Below are positions 8,549 to 21,377 of a stretch of 64,000 nt of DNA, piece after piece. This DNA comes from Gordonia rubripertincta (lineage in GTDB: Bacteria; Actinomycetota; Actinomycetes; Mycobacteriales; Mycobacteriaceae): the NCBI RefSeq assembly GCF_038024875.1, contig NZ_CP136136.1, positions 3,286,001 to 3,350,000 on the forward strand, written 5' to 3'. The notes below the pieces were generated by a model, which saw only the letters and a list, made by a program, of their open reading frames with translations, was not told the DNA's origin and did not search any database. Numbering within the stretch: position 1 is the first letter of the stretch; each line of letters begins with the position of its first letter. Made by a program: the position numbers and the translations under genes.

Positions 8549-9231
8549 GCACCGACAAGACGCCCGGGGACACGACCAGCCGGGGTAAGCAGGTCCGGCC
8601 GATCCGGACACTGCTCGTCGACGACCACGCGCTGCTCCGGGAAGGGATGCGCTCACTTCTCGAGCGGGAGGACGTGGTCGAGGTGGTCGGGGAGGCCGGC
8701 TCGCACGACGCCGCGCTCGTCGAGGTGAACGCATGCCGACCGGACGTCGTGGTCGTGGATCTCAAGCTGTCTGCGGGAACCGAGTACGAAGGGCTGCGCC
8801 TGATCAAGGACATCGCCCAGCGCCACCCGGAGGTCGCGGCGCTCGTGCTCACCACCTTCCTCGACGACGACCTGGTCGTGCGCGCGGTCCGCGCCGGTGC
8901 ACGGGGATACGTGGTGAAGGACGTCGACACCACCGAACTGGTACGCGCGATCCAGGCGGTGTCCACCGGCGGTAGTGCGTTCGATCCTCGAAGTGCTGCG
9001 GTGGTGTTGCGAACGGTGTCGGGGGAGGCGGATACCACCGAGACGCTCAGCGATCGCGAACGCGAGGTCCTGCGACTGTTGGCCGACGGCATGTCCAACA
9101 AGCGGATCGGGGAGACGCTCTACATCTCCGAGTCGACCGTGAAGTTCCACATACGCAACATCATTCGCAAGCTCGGCGTCACCAAGCGGACCGACGCGGT
9201 CTACATCGCCAGCAAACGCGGTCTCATCTGA
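8545..9231 (+). CDS. mnoR: NarL/LuxR-family response regulator, MnoR type
   Basis: This 228-residue cognate regulator of the upstream kinase has a receiver domain with the acidic pair Asp26-Asp27, phospho-acceptor Asp72 (VVVVDLKL), Thr103/104 and Lys125. A GerE-type helix-turn-helix follows (LSDREREVLRLLADGMSNKRIG..., about 163-228). It probably activates mno and its neighbours; the palindromes at 1767-1786 and 10155-10174 are candidate sites. Start ATG 8545 overlaps the kinase stop. It converges on the mftM gene with a 10-bp gap. Confidence 0.9.
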   Translation: MSTDKTPGDTTSRGKQVRPIRTLLVDDHALLREGMRSLLEREDVVEVVGEAGSHDAALVEVNACRPDVVVVDLKLSAGTEYEGLRLIKDIAQRHPEVAALVLTTFLDDDLVVRAVRAGARGYVVKDVDTTELVRAIQAVSTGGSAFDPRSAAVVLRTVSGEADTTETLSDREREVLRLLADGMSNKRIGETLYISESTVKFHIRNIIRKLGVTKRTDAVYIASKRGLI

Positions 9232-9238
9232 CCGGCGG

Positions 9239-9255
9239 TCCTCACGGGGTGAGGA
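9239..9255. terminator. small bidirectional hairpin between mnoR and mftM
   Basis: Seven-base arms 9239-9245 and 9249-9255 with a GGG loop overlap the mftM stop codon and lie 8 nt after the mnoR stop. It is the only dyad in this convergent junction. No T-run is present. Confidence 0.35.
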
Positions 9256-10099
9256 TCAGCCATCCGCCGTGGTCGAGGAAAACCTGGGCCCCGGAGTGCG
9301 CGACGCTGCCGGCCCAGGTGTGCAGGTCCTTCTCGGTCAGTCGAAGACGATGCCCGAAGTGTGGACTGGGCTCCTCCTCGAAAGGAACCGCCACGATCAC
9401 GCGTCGCCTCGCCACCCGCAGGGCCTCCGACAGCGCTGCCTTCACACCGGGGGTGTCGAGATGCTCCAGCAGATGGATGAGCGAGACCGTGTCCACGGAG
9501 TCGTCGTCGTAGGGGAGCGCGGTGGCGTCGCCGACGCACGCGTCGACCGGCAGTCCGAGTCGACGCGCTGCGCACGAGAGCAGGGAGATGGCGCCCGGCG
9601 AGATGTCGCAGGCCGACACGTCGAGCCCGTCCATCGCGCAGGCCAGCGCGAAGAAGCCGAAGCACGAACCGACCTCGAGCACCGCCGAACCGGTGACGAG
9701 CGAGTGCGCCCGCCGGTGCACCGGTGCGAACGCCGAAGTGCCGCAGCGGAGTTCACGGATCGAGTTGTCGTAGAACGCCGACCATGCGTCGGCGGACGTG
9801 CCCGCAGAGGTCCGGATGATGCCCACCGCAGCTGATTCGAACTGCTCTTGTCCTGACAGGACACCGGCGTCGACCAGTGACACCAGACCGTCGACGACCA
9901 CCGAGTCGGAGATCGTCTCCTCGTCGAAGGGGTGCGCGATCTGGAGGATGCCGGCCACCCGGCGCCACGATAGGAGGCCGCAGCGCGCGAAACCGGTGGG
10001 GACAAGCGCAGATCGGAGAATCCGCGGCTCGCGTTCGCGCACGTCAGATGAGTCGAGAAGCGCAGCCCGGACGGTCGTCGACTGATCGATGGTGGTCAT
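9242..10099 (-). CDS. mftM: SAM-dependent methyltransferase, mycofactocin methyltransferase MftM type
   Basis: This 285-residue class I methyltransferase has the SAM loop VLEVGSCFGFFAL, acidic motif II and GDATALPYDDDSVD, and ends ARRRVIVAVPFEEEP ... GGWLILTP. From memory, M. smegmatis MftM, which methylates the oligoglucosylated tail of mycofactocin, lies between mnoS and mnoR. The same neighbourhood here, next to a mycofactocin-dependent dehydrogenase, supports the assignment. ATG 10099 is chosen: a TACGGT -10 box 6 nt upstream suggests a leaderless transcript, and an operator-like half-site lies about 60 bp upstream. It does not belong to the main mft biosynthesis cluster, which is not in this window. 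Confidence 0.82.
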   Translation of the reverse strand: MTTIDQSTTVRAALLDSSDVREREPRILRSALVPTGFARCGLLSWRRVAGILQIAHPFDEETISDSVVVDGLVSLVDAGVLSGQEQFESAAVGIIRTSAGTSADAWSAFYDNSIRELRCGTSAFAPVHRRAHSLVTGSAVLEVGSCFGFFALACAMDGLDVSACDISPGAISLLSCAARRLGLPVDACVGDATALPYDDDSVDTVSLIHLLEHLDTPGVKAALSEALRVARRRVIVAVPFEEEPSPHFGHRLRLTEKDLHTWAGSVAHSGAQVFLDHGGWLILTP

Positions 10100-10154
10100 G
10101 AATCGACCGTAGAAAGATCCTGACCTGCGCATAACTGACCGAGCGGGGGTCGCC

Positions 10155-10174
10155 ACCTGTCCGAAAGGATGGTT
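10155..10174. promoter_or_regulatory. imperfect copy of the mno palindrome upstream of mftM
   Basis: ACCTGTCCGAAAGGATGGTT matches the 20-bp palindrome at 1767-1786 at 15 positions, including the whole left arm. Its centre is about 65 bp upstream of the mftM start, a usual distance for a response-regulator activator site. Confidence 0.5.
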
Positions 10175-10295
10175 CTGCGGCGCACGTCACATCGGCGGAT
10201 CCGCCGAAAAGGGGCGCCCTACAGCCGGTTTCGGCGTGCCTCGGCGGACCGTGACCTGCGGCGATGTTCAACGCGGCGGGTGGTCACCTGGCGAT

Positions 10296-10324
10296 TTGAC
10301 CCTGGCGAATCGGTTGCGTAACTT
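10296..10324 (+). promoter_or_regulatory. candidate rrn promoter P1
   Basis: TTGACC (10296-10301), a 17-bp spacer, then TAACTT (10319-10324). Good match to the housekeeping sigma consensus of mycolate-containing actinobacteria. Confidence 0.5.
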
Positions 10325-10421
10325 TCTTCGAGTCAGCGCGCCACGGCGCCGCCCCGGCCGGCCTGAGAGGGTCTGGTGATGGGGAGTGGAGATCGGGTTT
10401 GTTGCTGACCGCCCCTGTACT

Positions 10422-10451
10422 TTGATCGTGAGACTTGATGTCTTGTAGATG
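10422..10451 (+). promoter_or_regulatory. candidate rrn promoter P2
   Basis: TTGATC (10422-10427), an 18-bp spacer, then TAGATG (10446-10451). The final T of the -10 is missing, so it is a weaker call than P1 and P3. Confidence 0.35.
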
Positions 10452-10497
10452 TTGTGCGGGGTGGCTGGGTCTCTGGTGTGGGTCGCGAACTTCGGGT

Positions 10498-10527
10498 TTG
10501 CGGGTCGTGGTGGGGGTCTGGTAGGCT
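10498..10527 (+). promoter_or_regulatory. candidate rrn promoter P3
   Basis: TTGCGG (10498-10503), an 18-bp spacer, then TAGGCT (10522-10527). The -10 is typical of mycobacterial rRNA promoters, and this is the one nearest to the 16S leader elements. Confidence 0.5.
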
Positions 10528-10619
10528 GGAAGAGTTGCCCCGGAGACGGGTGTGACGCGGATAGTCTGAACCTGGTCTGCTGGTGAGAGCCCTTGTGGGG
10601 GTGTGTAGCTGGTGGGTGT

Positions 10620-10645
10620 GTGTTCTTTGAGAACTCGATAGTGTG
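10620..10645 (+). other. 5' arm of the pre-16S processing stem
   Basis: This stretch (GTGTTCTTTGAG...GTGTG) is nearly complementary to 12507-12533 after the 16S gene, so the two would enclose the 16S precursor in a long stem for RNase III. A nested inner pairing is TTGTCTGATG (10654-10663) with the CATCAGACAA at about 12425. The segment CGAGCATCTTTATT (from 10678) recurs in the 16S-23S spacer. Confidence 0.6.
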
Positions 10646-10831
10646 ATGATGAATTGTCTGATGCCATTTTTTGGCATCGAGCATCTTTATTGATGTGGAT
10701 GTTTGTTTTTTGTGTGGCGCTCGGCCCCGTCTGGGGTGTCACATTTGCTAGTTTTGGATTGGTCAGGTTTGCTTTCCTGATTGTGTTGAAACGCTGGCGC
10801 TTGTGGGTGCTGGTTTTTGTTTCACTATTTT

Positions 10832-15950
<5,119 letters not shown>

Positions 15951-15987
15951 CACCCACAACATCACCAAAACACTCTTTTTGGTGTGT

Positions 15988-16020
15988 TCGCATCCACTAT
16001 GCATCTTCTGAGACAACACA
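15988..16020 (+). other. 3' arm of the pre-23S processing stem
   Basis: The partner of 12641-12672: TCGCATCCACTATGCA (15988-16003) and ACAACACA (16013-16020) pair with the upstream arm, with a small internal loop at CTTCTGAG. Confidence 0.7.
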
Positions 16021-16059
16021 CAAACAAACAAATGACCGGTTTGTTGGTTGTTTCATAGA

Positions 16060-16177
16060 GTTACGGCGGCCATAGCGGAGGGGAAACGCCCGGCCCCATT
16101 CCGAACCCGGAAGCTAAGCCCTCCAGCGCCAATGGTACTGCACCTTAATCAGTGTGGGAGAGTAGGACACCGCCGAA
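16060..16177 (+). rRNA. rrf: 5S ribosomal RNA
   Basis: About 118 nt from GTTACGGCGGCC to ACACCGCCGAAC; the ends pair as helix I. The conserved CCATTCCGAACCCGGAAG loop B/C region and GGGAGAGTAGGACACCGCC are present. Confidence 0.95.
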
Positions 16178-16187
16178 CACAACATCC

Positions 16188-16227
16188 CATTGTGGCCCTA
16201 CACGAGTAATCGTGTAGGGCCACAATG
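16188..16227. terminator. rrn operon terminator, 18-bp perfect stem with GTAA loop
   Basis: The arms 16188-16205 and 16210-16227 are perfectly complementary and enclose GTAA, a GNRA-type tetraloop, 11 nt after the 5S end. There is no T-run, as is common in actinobacteria. It also faces the end of the convergent stress-protein gene (stop at 16321) and may serve both. Confidence 0.85.
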
Positions 16228-16320
16228 CATTCCACGCATGAACACGGCCCGCCACAATGTAGAAACACCACGCGCGATAACCGCACTACTTCTACACAAC
16301 CCCACGCCGGCGGCGAATGG

Positions 16321-17187
16321 TCAGTCGGTGCTCTTCGGCACCACGATTATCGGAACCGATACCGCGCGGAGGATCTTCGCGGCGGTGGAGCCCAGGAACA
16401 ACGTGTTCGGGGCAGCCAGCCGGCTCGAACCGACCATCACCAGATCGCCGTCGTGCCACTCGAGTGACTCGACCGCCTCTTCGATGGTGGAGCCCTGGGC
16501 GACGGTCGATGTCACCGGGAAGTTCTCCGGGAGTTTGGTTCTCGCCTCGTCGAGGGCCCGTTGGGCATGTGCGCGAGCAGATTCGATCGCGGTGTCCTCG
16601 GGGACGTTCCGCCAGGGCTGCATGTCGTCGATCGCGAGAATGGATACCAACCGGATCGGCCGATGGGCACGGATGCCACTGCGGATCGCGGTCTCGAACA
16701 GCAGGGGCGCACCCGGGCGGTCGCCGATGGTCACCGTGATCTCCCGGACCTCATCGGCGCCGAGATGCGCGAAACCGGGTGGCGCGACCGCCACCGGGAT
16801 CGGTGACGAATGCAGGATGTCGTTGACGACCGTTCCCAGGGTGTGCCGACCTCTGATCCCTCCGCCGGCTCCGCCGATGACGAGGATGTCGGAATTGGTG
16901 CGCCTGGCCTCGATGATGAGGCCCTCGGCCGGATTGGCGTGCTCGGCGATGGTCGTCGTGGTCTCGATGTCGTCGGGCAGGCGGGCAGCCGCCTCGTCGA
17001 GCCAGCGCCGTGCCGCGCTGTCGAGGGCATCGGAAAGTCTCTCCACCGCGTCGTCGGCGCCGGCCGGTTCGGGCGGGATGACGATGCAGATCTCGAGGTC
17101 GGCGTCGAAGGTGCGTGCCAGGCACGCACCCAGGGCCACCGCGTCCTCGCCCCCGGAGGTGGCGATGTATGCGACGAGCAGCTTCAT
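16321..17187 (-). CDS. universal stress protein, two tandem UspA domains
   Basis: The 288-residue cytoplasmic product contains two UspA folds (about 1-145 and 150-288). The first has the phosphate-binding GGAGGGIRGRHTLGTVVNDIL run; the second ends VMVGSSRLAAPNTLFLGSTAAKILRAVSVPIIVVP, matching the G-2x-G-9x-G-[ST] ATP motif loosely. ATG 17187 (MKLLVAYIA) fits the fold start; an upstream in-frame ATG at 17199 with GGAGAGG before it is also possible. It is convergent with the rrn operon and divergent from the glutaminase gene. The specific stress role is unknown. Confidence 0.85.
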   Translation of the reverse strand: MKLLVAYIATSGGEDAVALGACLARTFDADLEICIVIPPEPAGADDAVERLSDALDSAARRWLDEAAARLPDDIETTTTIAEHANPAEGLIIEARRTNSDILVIGGAGGGIRGRHTLGTVVNDILHSSPIPVAVAPPGFAHLGADEVREITVTIGDRPGAPLLFETAIRSGIRAHRPIRLVSILAIDDMQPWRNVPEDTAIESARAHAQRALDEARTKLPENFPVTSTVAQGSTIEEAVESLEWHDGDLVMVGSSRLAAPNTLFLGSTAAKILRAVSVPIIVVPKSTD

Positions 17188-17322
17188 CGGTGCTCCCATC
17201 TCTGTCCTCTCCGGCGGCATCACTGCGTCCCAGCCTAGTCACGTTCGTGCCCTATTCACGGCTGATGTGTGCCCCGTCGCGGCGCGCGTCGCGACGGCTA
17301 CCCGATCACCGCTGGACACGCT

Positions 17323-17328
17323 TAGATT
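17323..17328 (+). promoter_or_regulatory. -10 box TAGATT of a leaderless glsA promoter
   Basis: TAGATT ends 5 nt before ATG 17334 with no Shine-Dalgarno between, so transcription would start at or within a base or two of the ATG. Confidence 0.45.
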
Positions 17329-17333
17329 GGCCC

Positions 17334-18767
17334 ATGGAATCCCTTGTCGACGGCTACCTCCGCCACATCATGGACGAAGTCCGCGAGTACCGGTCCGGCG
17401 ACGTCGCCGACTACATCCCCGAGCTCGCCGTCGTCGCTCCCGAGGGCTACGGGCTGTCGTTGTGCGTCCACGACGGCTACACCTACTCGCACGGAGACGC
17501 CACGGCCGCCTTCACCATCCAGTCGGTGTCCAAGCCGCTGACGTACGCGATGGCACTTCGCAAGCACGGCGCGGACGTGGTGGACGGCAAGATCGGCGTC
17601 GAACCGTCCGGTGAGGCGTTCAACGAGATCAGCGTCGACGATCGTCGACGTCCGAAGAACCCGATGATCAACGCCGGGGCGATCTTCGCGGCGTCGATGC
17701 TGCTGCCGGCCTTCCGGGAGGTGAGTGAAGCCGACATCGACGATGCCTTCGGCGAGATCCTCGACTTCTACTCCGGCTGTGCGGGTCGTCGACTCTCGAT
17801 GGACGATGACGTGTACGCCTCCGAATCCGCCTCGGGTTCGCGCAACCGTGCCACCGCCTACATGCTCGACAGCTTCGGGGCGCTGGAAACCGATCCCGAC
17901 GCCGCGATCGACCTCTACTACCGCCAGTGCTCGATCAGGGTGACGACGGACGATCTCGCCGGGATCGGCGCGACGATCGCCAACGGCGGTATGAATCCCC
18001 GAACCGGGCGGATGGTCTTCTCCTCCGAGATAGCGCAGCGACTGCTGAGCGTGATGACCACGTGCGGCATGTACGACGGGGCGGGGGACTGGGTCACCTC
18101 GGTCGGCCTGCCGGCCAAGAGTGGCGTCGGCGGCGGAATCCTCGCCGTCCTCCCGGGACAACTGGGCATCGGCGTGTACTCGCCGCGCCTCGACGAGCAC
18201 GGGAACAGCGTCCGCGGCGTCAAGACGTGCCAGCACCTGTCGAAGGACCTCGGGCTCCACATGTTCAACGTGACCCGCGAGAGCCGGGTGACGATCCGCT
18301 CGGTCTACGACCTGGCCGACACCCCGGTGGCCGGTGAATGGAGCGAACGCGAGCGCAGCTACCTACGCACCTGCCGCGACATGATCCGCGTCTACGAGTT
18401 GCAGGGCGACCTGACGTTCGCCGGGGCCGAAAGCGTTCATCGGCGCCTCCTGGCCGACATGGACGACTTCACCGTGGTGATCGTGGAGATCTCGCGACTC
18501 GGTGTCATCGACGCGGTCGCGCGAACCATGGTGCTCAGCATCAAACGACTGCTCGCCGACAGTGGTCGTCGTGCCGCGCTGGTCGATCCCGACGGCGTCG
18601 TGCGGGCCAGTGTGGAACGGCAGCGCGAGGAGTGGACCACCCCGACACCCCATGCGCCGGTCGACCTCAAGGGCTTCGATCCGACCCTTCCGCACGTCCA
18701 CACGACGATGGAGGATGCCGTCATCGACGCGGAGACCTTCATGCTCAAGCACTACTACGACCAGTGA
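17334..18767 (+). CDS. glsA: glutaminase A fused to a C-terminal STAS domain
   Basis: The protein hydrolyses L-glutamine to glutamate and ammonia in the cytoplasm. Residues about 1-330 form the serine-dependent beta-lactamase-like glutaminase: nucleophile Ser64 and Lys67 in QSVSKPLTY, NPMINAGAI, and KSGVGGGILAVLPG. Residues about 350-450 form a STAS domain (YELQGDLTFAGAESVHRRLL ... VIVEISRLGVIDAVA), the fold of anti-sigma-factor antagonists and transporter tails. The total of 477 residues exceeds the roughly 310 of single-domain bacterial glutaminases. The STAS part may regulate by partner or nucleotide binding; this is inference. ATG 17334 is chosen because it sits at a leaderless promoter. 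Confidence 0.9.
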   Translation: MESLVDGYLRHIMDEVREYRSGDVADYIPELAVVAPEGYGLSLCVHDGYTYSHGDATAAFTIQSVSKPLTYAMALRKHGADVVDGKIGVEPSGEAFNEISVDDRRRPKNPMINAGAIFAASMLLPAFREVSEADIDDAFGEILDFYSGCAGRRLSMDDDVYASESASGSRNRATAYMLDSFGALETDPDAAIDLYYRQCSIRVTTDDLAGIGATIANGGMNPRTGRMVFSSEIAQRLLSVMTTCGMYDGAGDWVTSVGLPAKSGVGGGILAVLPGQLGIGVYSPRLDEHGNSVRGVKTCQHLSKDLGLHMFNVTRESRVTIRSVYDLADTPVAGEWSERERSYLRTCRDMIRVYELQGDLTFAGAESVHRRLLADMDDFTVVIVEISRLGVIDAVARTMVLSIKRLLADSGRRAALVDPDGVVRASVERQREEWTTPTPHAPVDLKGFDPTLPHVHTTMEDAVIDAETFMLKHYYDQ

Positions 18768-18800
18768 CCCTTCGTGACGCGTCCTCCGCAGGCTCCGGAC

Positions 18801-18844
18801 GCTCCTCGGGGATCTATGGGGCCGCCTCCAGGATCATGAGGAGC
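18801..18844 (+). terminator. possible glsA terminator hairpin
   Basis: Arms GCTCCTC (18801-18807) and GAGGAGC (18838-18844), with inner GATC/GATC pairing, 33 nt after the glsA stop. An additional GCGTCC/GGACGC dyad lies at 18779-18802. No T-run; weak call. Confidence 0.35.
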
Positions 18845-18882
18845 CCCGGCGCGGGGGCGTGAGCAGGGCGCAGCCGATGCCC

Positions 18883-18888
18883 TAGGGT
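18883..18888 (+). promoter_or_regulatory. -10 box TAGGGT of a leaderless nucS promoter
   Basis: TAGGGT ends 6 nt before the GTG start of nucS, and no Shine-Dalgarno is present. Confidence 0.45.
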
Positions 18889-18894
18889 GGGCTC

Positions 18895-19578
18895 GTGCGT
18901 CTCGTCATCGCGGAGTGTCAGGTCGATTACGTCGGGCGGCTGACCGCCCATCTGCCCATGGCCAAGCGGCTGCTCCTGGTCAAGTCCGACGGGTCGGTGA
19001 GCGTCCACGCCGACGACCGCGCCTACAAGCCCCTGAACTGGATGAGCCCGCCGTGCTGGCTCACCGAGGCCGCCGTGCCCGAGGGCACCGAGGCGGAGGC
19101 CTACTGGGTCGTCACCAACAAGGCCGGCGAGGAACTGCGGATCACCATCGCATCGATCGAGCACGACTCACAGCATGAACTCGGCATCGACCCGGGTCTG
19201 GTCAAGGACGGCGTCGAGGCGCATCTGCAGGAACTGCTCGCCGAACACGTGGAGACCCTCGGGCCCGGCCACACCCTCATCCGTCGCGAGTACATGACGG
19301 CGATCGGACCGGTCGACCTGCTCTGCCGCGACGCCTCGGGCGCCACCGTCGCCGTGGAGATCAAACGGCGCGGCGAGATCGACGGCGTCGAGCAGCTCAC
19401 CCGCTACCTGGAACTGCTCAACCGTGACACCACACTGGCTCCGGTGGCCGGTGTATTCGCCGCGCAGCAGATCAAGCCGCAGGCGCGAACCCTTGCCGAA
19501 GACCGTGGAATCCGTTGCGTCGTGCTGGATTACGAAGCCCTGCGCGGTGCGGAGAGCACGGAGTTCCGGCTCTTCTGA
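18895..19578 (+). CDS. nucS: mismatch-specific endonuclease NucS (EndoMS)
   Basis: NucS cuts both strands at G-T, G-G and T-T mismatches and runs the MutS/MutL-independent mismatch repair of actinobacteria. The 227-residue product has the N-terminal dimerisation beta-domain (MRLVIAECQVDYVGRLTAHLP) and a RecB-like nuclease domain with GPVDLLCRD ... VAVEIKRRGEIDGVEQLTRYL, the Asp and Glu-x-Lys active-site pattern, and QIKPQARTLAEDRGI. Length matches the mycobacterial protein. It starts at GTG 18895, apparently leaderless, and is convergent with the coiled-coil gene. Confidence 0.95.
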   Translation: MRLVIAECQVDYVGRLTAHLPMAKRLLLVKSDGSVSVHADDRAYKPLNWMSPPCWLTEAAVPEGTEAEAYWVVTNKAGEELRITIASIEHDSQHELGIDPGLVKDGVEAHLQELLAEHVETLGPGHTLIRREYMTAIGPVDLLCRDASGATVAVEIKRRGEIDGVEQLTRYLELLNRDTTLAPVAGVFAAQQIKPQARTLAEDRGIRCVVLDYEALRGAESTEFRLF

Positions 19579-19627
19579 GCCGCCCACGGAGCTCCGGTCG
19601 CGGAGTTCCCGACCTGCAGAACGCCGC

Positions 19628-20581
19628 TCAGGCGTTGGCGCGGGCCTCCGGCGACAGCTTGCGATTGAGCAGCTCGAGATCGTCGGTGTCGGAGAGCACC
19701 TCGTACTCGGAGTCCTCCGGCTGCGCCAGCAACTCGGGCAGTTCGGCGAGCTTGTCGCGGAGCTGACCCAGGTTGGCCGCGATCTCCTGACGCGCGCGAT
19801 CGGCAGCCTGAGCCATCTCACGGGACCGGTTGAGACGTTCGCCGGCGATGTCGAGCGCGGTCTGCCGGATGTGGCTCGCCTCGTCGAGGGCACGCTCGCG
19901 CTGGTCGGCGAGTTCGGCGTCCTGACGTTCGCGTTCGGCGGCGCGTTCGCGGGCGCTGACCGCCTCGAGCTCGGCGACCTCCGCCTTCGCCTTGTCGACG
20001 ATACGACGGGCCTCGTCGTTGGCCGCCTGCATCGTCTTGGTGTGCTCTGCCTCCATCGCCGCGGTGCGTTCGGCGATGAGACGTGCAGACTCGGACTCGT
20101 TGGCCGCGGCGGTCTCCTTGACCTGACGGGCGCGGGCCGACGCCTCGTCGACGAGCTTCTTCGCCGCCGTCTGCGCCTCGCTGCGGATGCGTTCGGCCTC
20201 GGCGGCCGCCTCGGAGCGCATGTCGGCGGCTTCCTGGCGTGCGATGGACAGGGTCTCGGCGGCTTCGGCGGAGGCCTCGGCACGCATCTCCGACGCCTCG
20301 TCGGACGCGAGCTGGAGCATCCGCGAGAGGCGCTCGCTCATTCCTTGAGCGGTGGTGGGCGGCACTGAGAGCTTGTCGATCTCGCGCCGGAGTTCGGCGA
20401 TCTCGTCGCGCGCCTCTTCGAGATGGGAGGCGAGCTCGTGAGCGTTGGCGGTGGCGGCGTCGCGATCGGCGGCGAGAACCCGCAACTCGGCATCGAGTCG
20501 CTGGAGATGGTCGGCGACCTGCTCACGGTCATAACCGCGCATCACGATCGCGAAGGGCAATTGCCGTGCGGGACCTGGCAT
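19628..20581 (-). CDS. DivIVA-like coiled-coil protein
   Basis: The 317-residue protein opens with a DivIVA-type membrane-targeting motif (FAIVMRGYDREQVADHLQRLD, residues 10-30). A first coiled coil (about 30-75) follows, then, after a proline break, an alanine- and glutamate-rich helix from about 85 to 285. Such proteins organise poles, septa or wall synthesis; it is not the standard Wag31 and may be a scaffold in the same system. The ATG at 20581 is preferred over upstream starts because the motif begins right after it and a TACACT box lies 7 nt before. Exact role unknown. Confidence 0.75.
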   Translation of the reverse strand: MPGPARQLPFAIVMRGYDREQVADHLQRLDAELRVLAADRDAATANAHELASHLEEARDEIAELRREIDKLSVPPTTAQGMSERLSRMLQLASDEASEMRAEASAEAAETLSIARQEAADMRSEAAAEAERIRSEAQTAAKKLVDEASARARQVKETAAANESESARLIAERTAAMEAEHTKTMQAANDEARRIVDKAKAEVAELEAVSARERAAERERQDAELADQRERALDEASHIRQTALDIAGERLNRSREMAQAADRARQEIAANLGQLRDKLAELPELLAQPEDSEYEVLSDTDDLELLNRKLSPEARANA

Positions 20582-20809
20582 GCGGGCCAGTGTATCCGAG
20601 ACGCCCGGAGGTCGAAGCCCGGTCGGAGTCGCGTCGGGGTGCGGTGTCGGCGTTATCGGCGACACGATCTTCGGTGGCGGCGCATGGACGACCACTCGGG
20701 TGCGCACGCGCCGCCACCGGCGTTCATTCCGGCGTGTGGGCCGGGTGCGATGCGGAAGGATTCATCAAGCGGCCGAACGGTTTTGGGTTCGGGTGGCGTG
20801 TCGAATCGG

Positions 20810-21292
20810 TCAGTGCGCTGCGTCGGCGGCAGGCTCGACGAGCTCGAGGAGGACGCCACCCGCATCCTTGGGATGGACGAAGTTGATGCGCGAGTTCGCG
20901 GTGCCTCGTTTCGCGGCGGGGTAGAGGACGCGGACGCCGGCCTCGGTGAGGCGGGTCATGACGGCGTCGACGTCGGTCACGCGTACCGCGAGCTGCTGCA
21001 GTCCGGGGCCGTTGCGACCGATGAACTTCGCGATCGTCGACTCCTCGTTCAGTGGCGCGAGGAGCTGGATGACGGCGCCACCGCCGGCGGGGCCGACCAT
21101 GGCCTCCTCGACACCCTGCTCGGAATTGGTCTCCTGGTGGAGCGTCTCGAAGCCGAGGTGTGTCGCATACCACTCCTTGGCGGCGTCCAGGTCCGGAACG
21201 GCGATACCGACGTGGTCGATCGCGACGACCAGGTCGGAGATCACCGCGGTCGCGCCGGCAGAAGTGCTGGGGTCAGATGCAGAGGTACTCAT
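20810..21292 (-). CDS. mce: methylmalonyl-CoA epimerase
   Basis: The enzyme interconverts (2R)- and (2S)-methylmalonyl-CoA between propionyl-CoA carboxylase and the B12-dependent mutase. The 160-residue product is a two-module VOC/glyoxalase-fold protein with metal-binding segments AIDHVGIAVPD, GLQQLAVRVTD and the terminal GVLLELVEP (Glu ligand). The N-terminal 20 residues are an unstructured Ser/Ala-rich tail. ATG 21292 is chosen; the longer reading frame upstream has no support. It is divergent from the thiolase gene with 85 bp between, an arrangement shared with mycobacteria. Confidence 0.92.
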   Translation of the reverse strand: MSTSASDPSTSAGATAVISDLVVAIDHVGIAVPDLDAAKEWYATHLGFETLHQETNSEQGVEEAMVGPAGGGAVIQLLAPLNEESTIAKFIGRNGPGLQQLAVRVTDVDAVMTRLTEAGVRVLYPAAKRGTANSRINFVHPKDAGGVLLELVEPAADAAH

Positions 21293-21377
21293 GTCACAAC
21301 GGTAGCGTTGAGGGGTAGAGCGCACAGAGCGGGCGCTCGGTAGCCCCTCGCACGACCACCCCCGGAGGTTCTTTTCC

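Larger units (their letters stand above)
10100..10831 (+). other. rrn promoter and leader region, no protein gene
   Basis: These 732 bp separate mftM from the 16S gene. They hold an operator-like site (10155-10174), three candidate promoters (10296, 10422, 10498), and a leader with a long-range 16S-processing arm (10620-10645) and a local hairpin (10660-10678). The DNA is T- and G-rich on the plus strand and unlike the coding GC pattern. The ORFs that can be read here have no credible start or homology. Confidence 0.75.
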
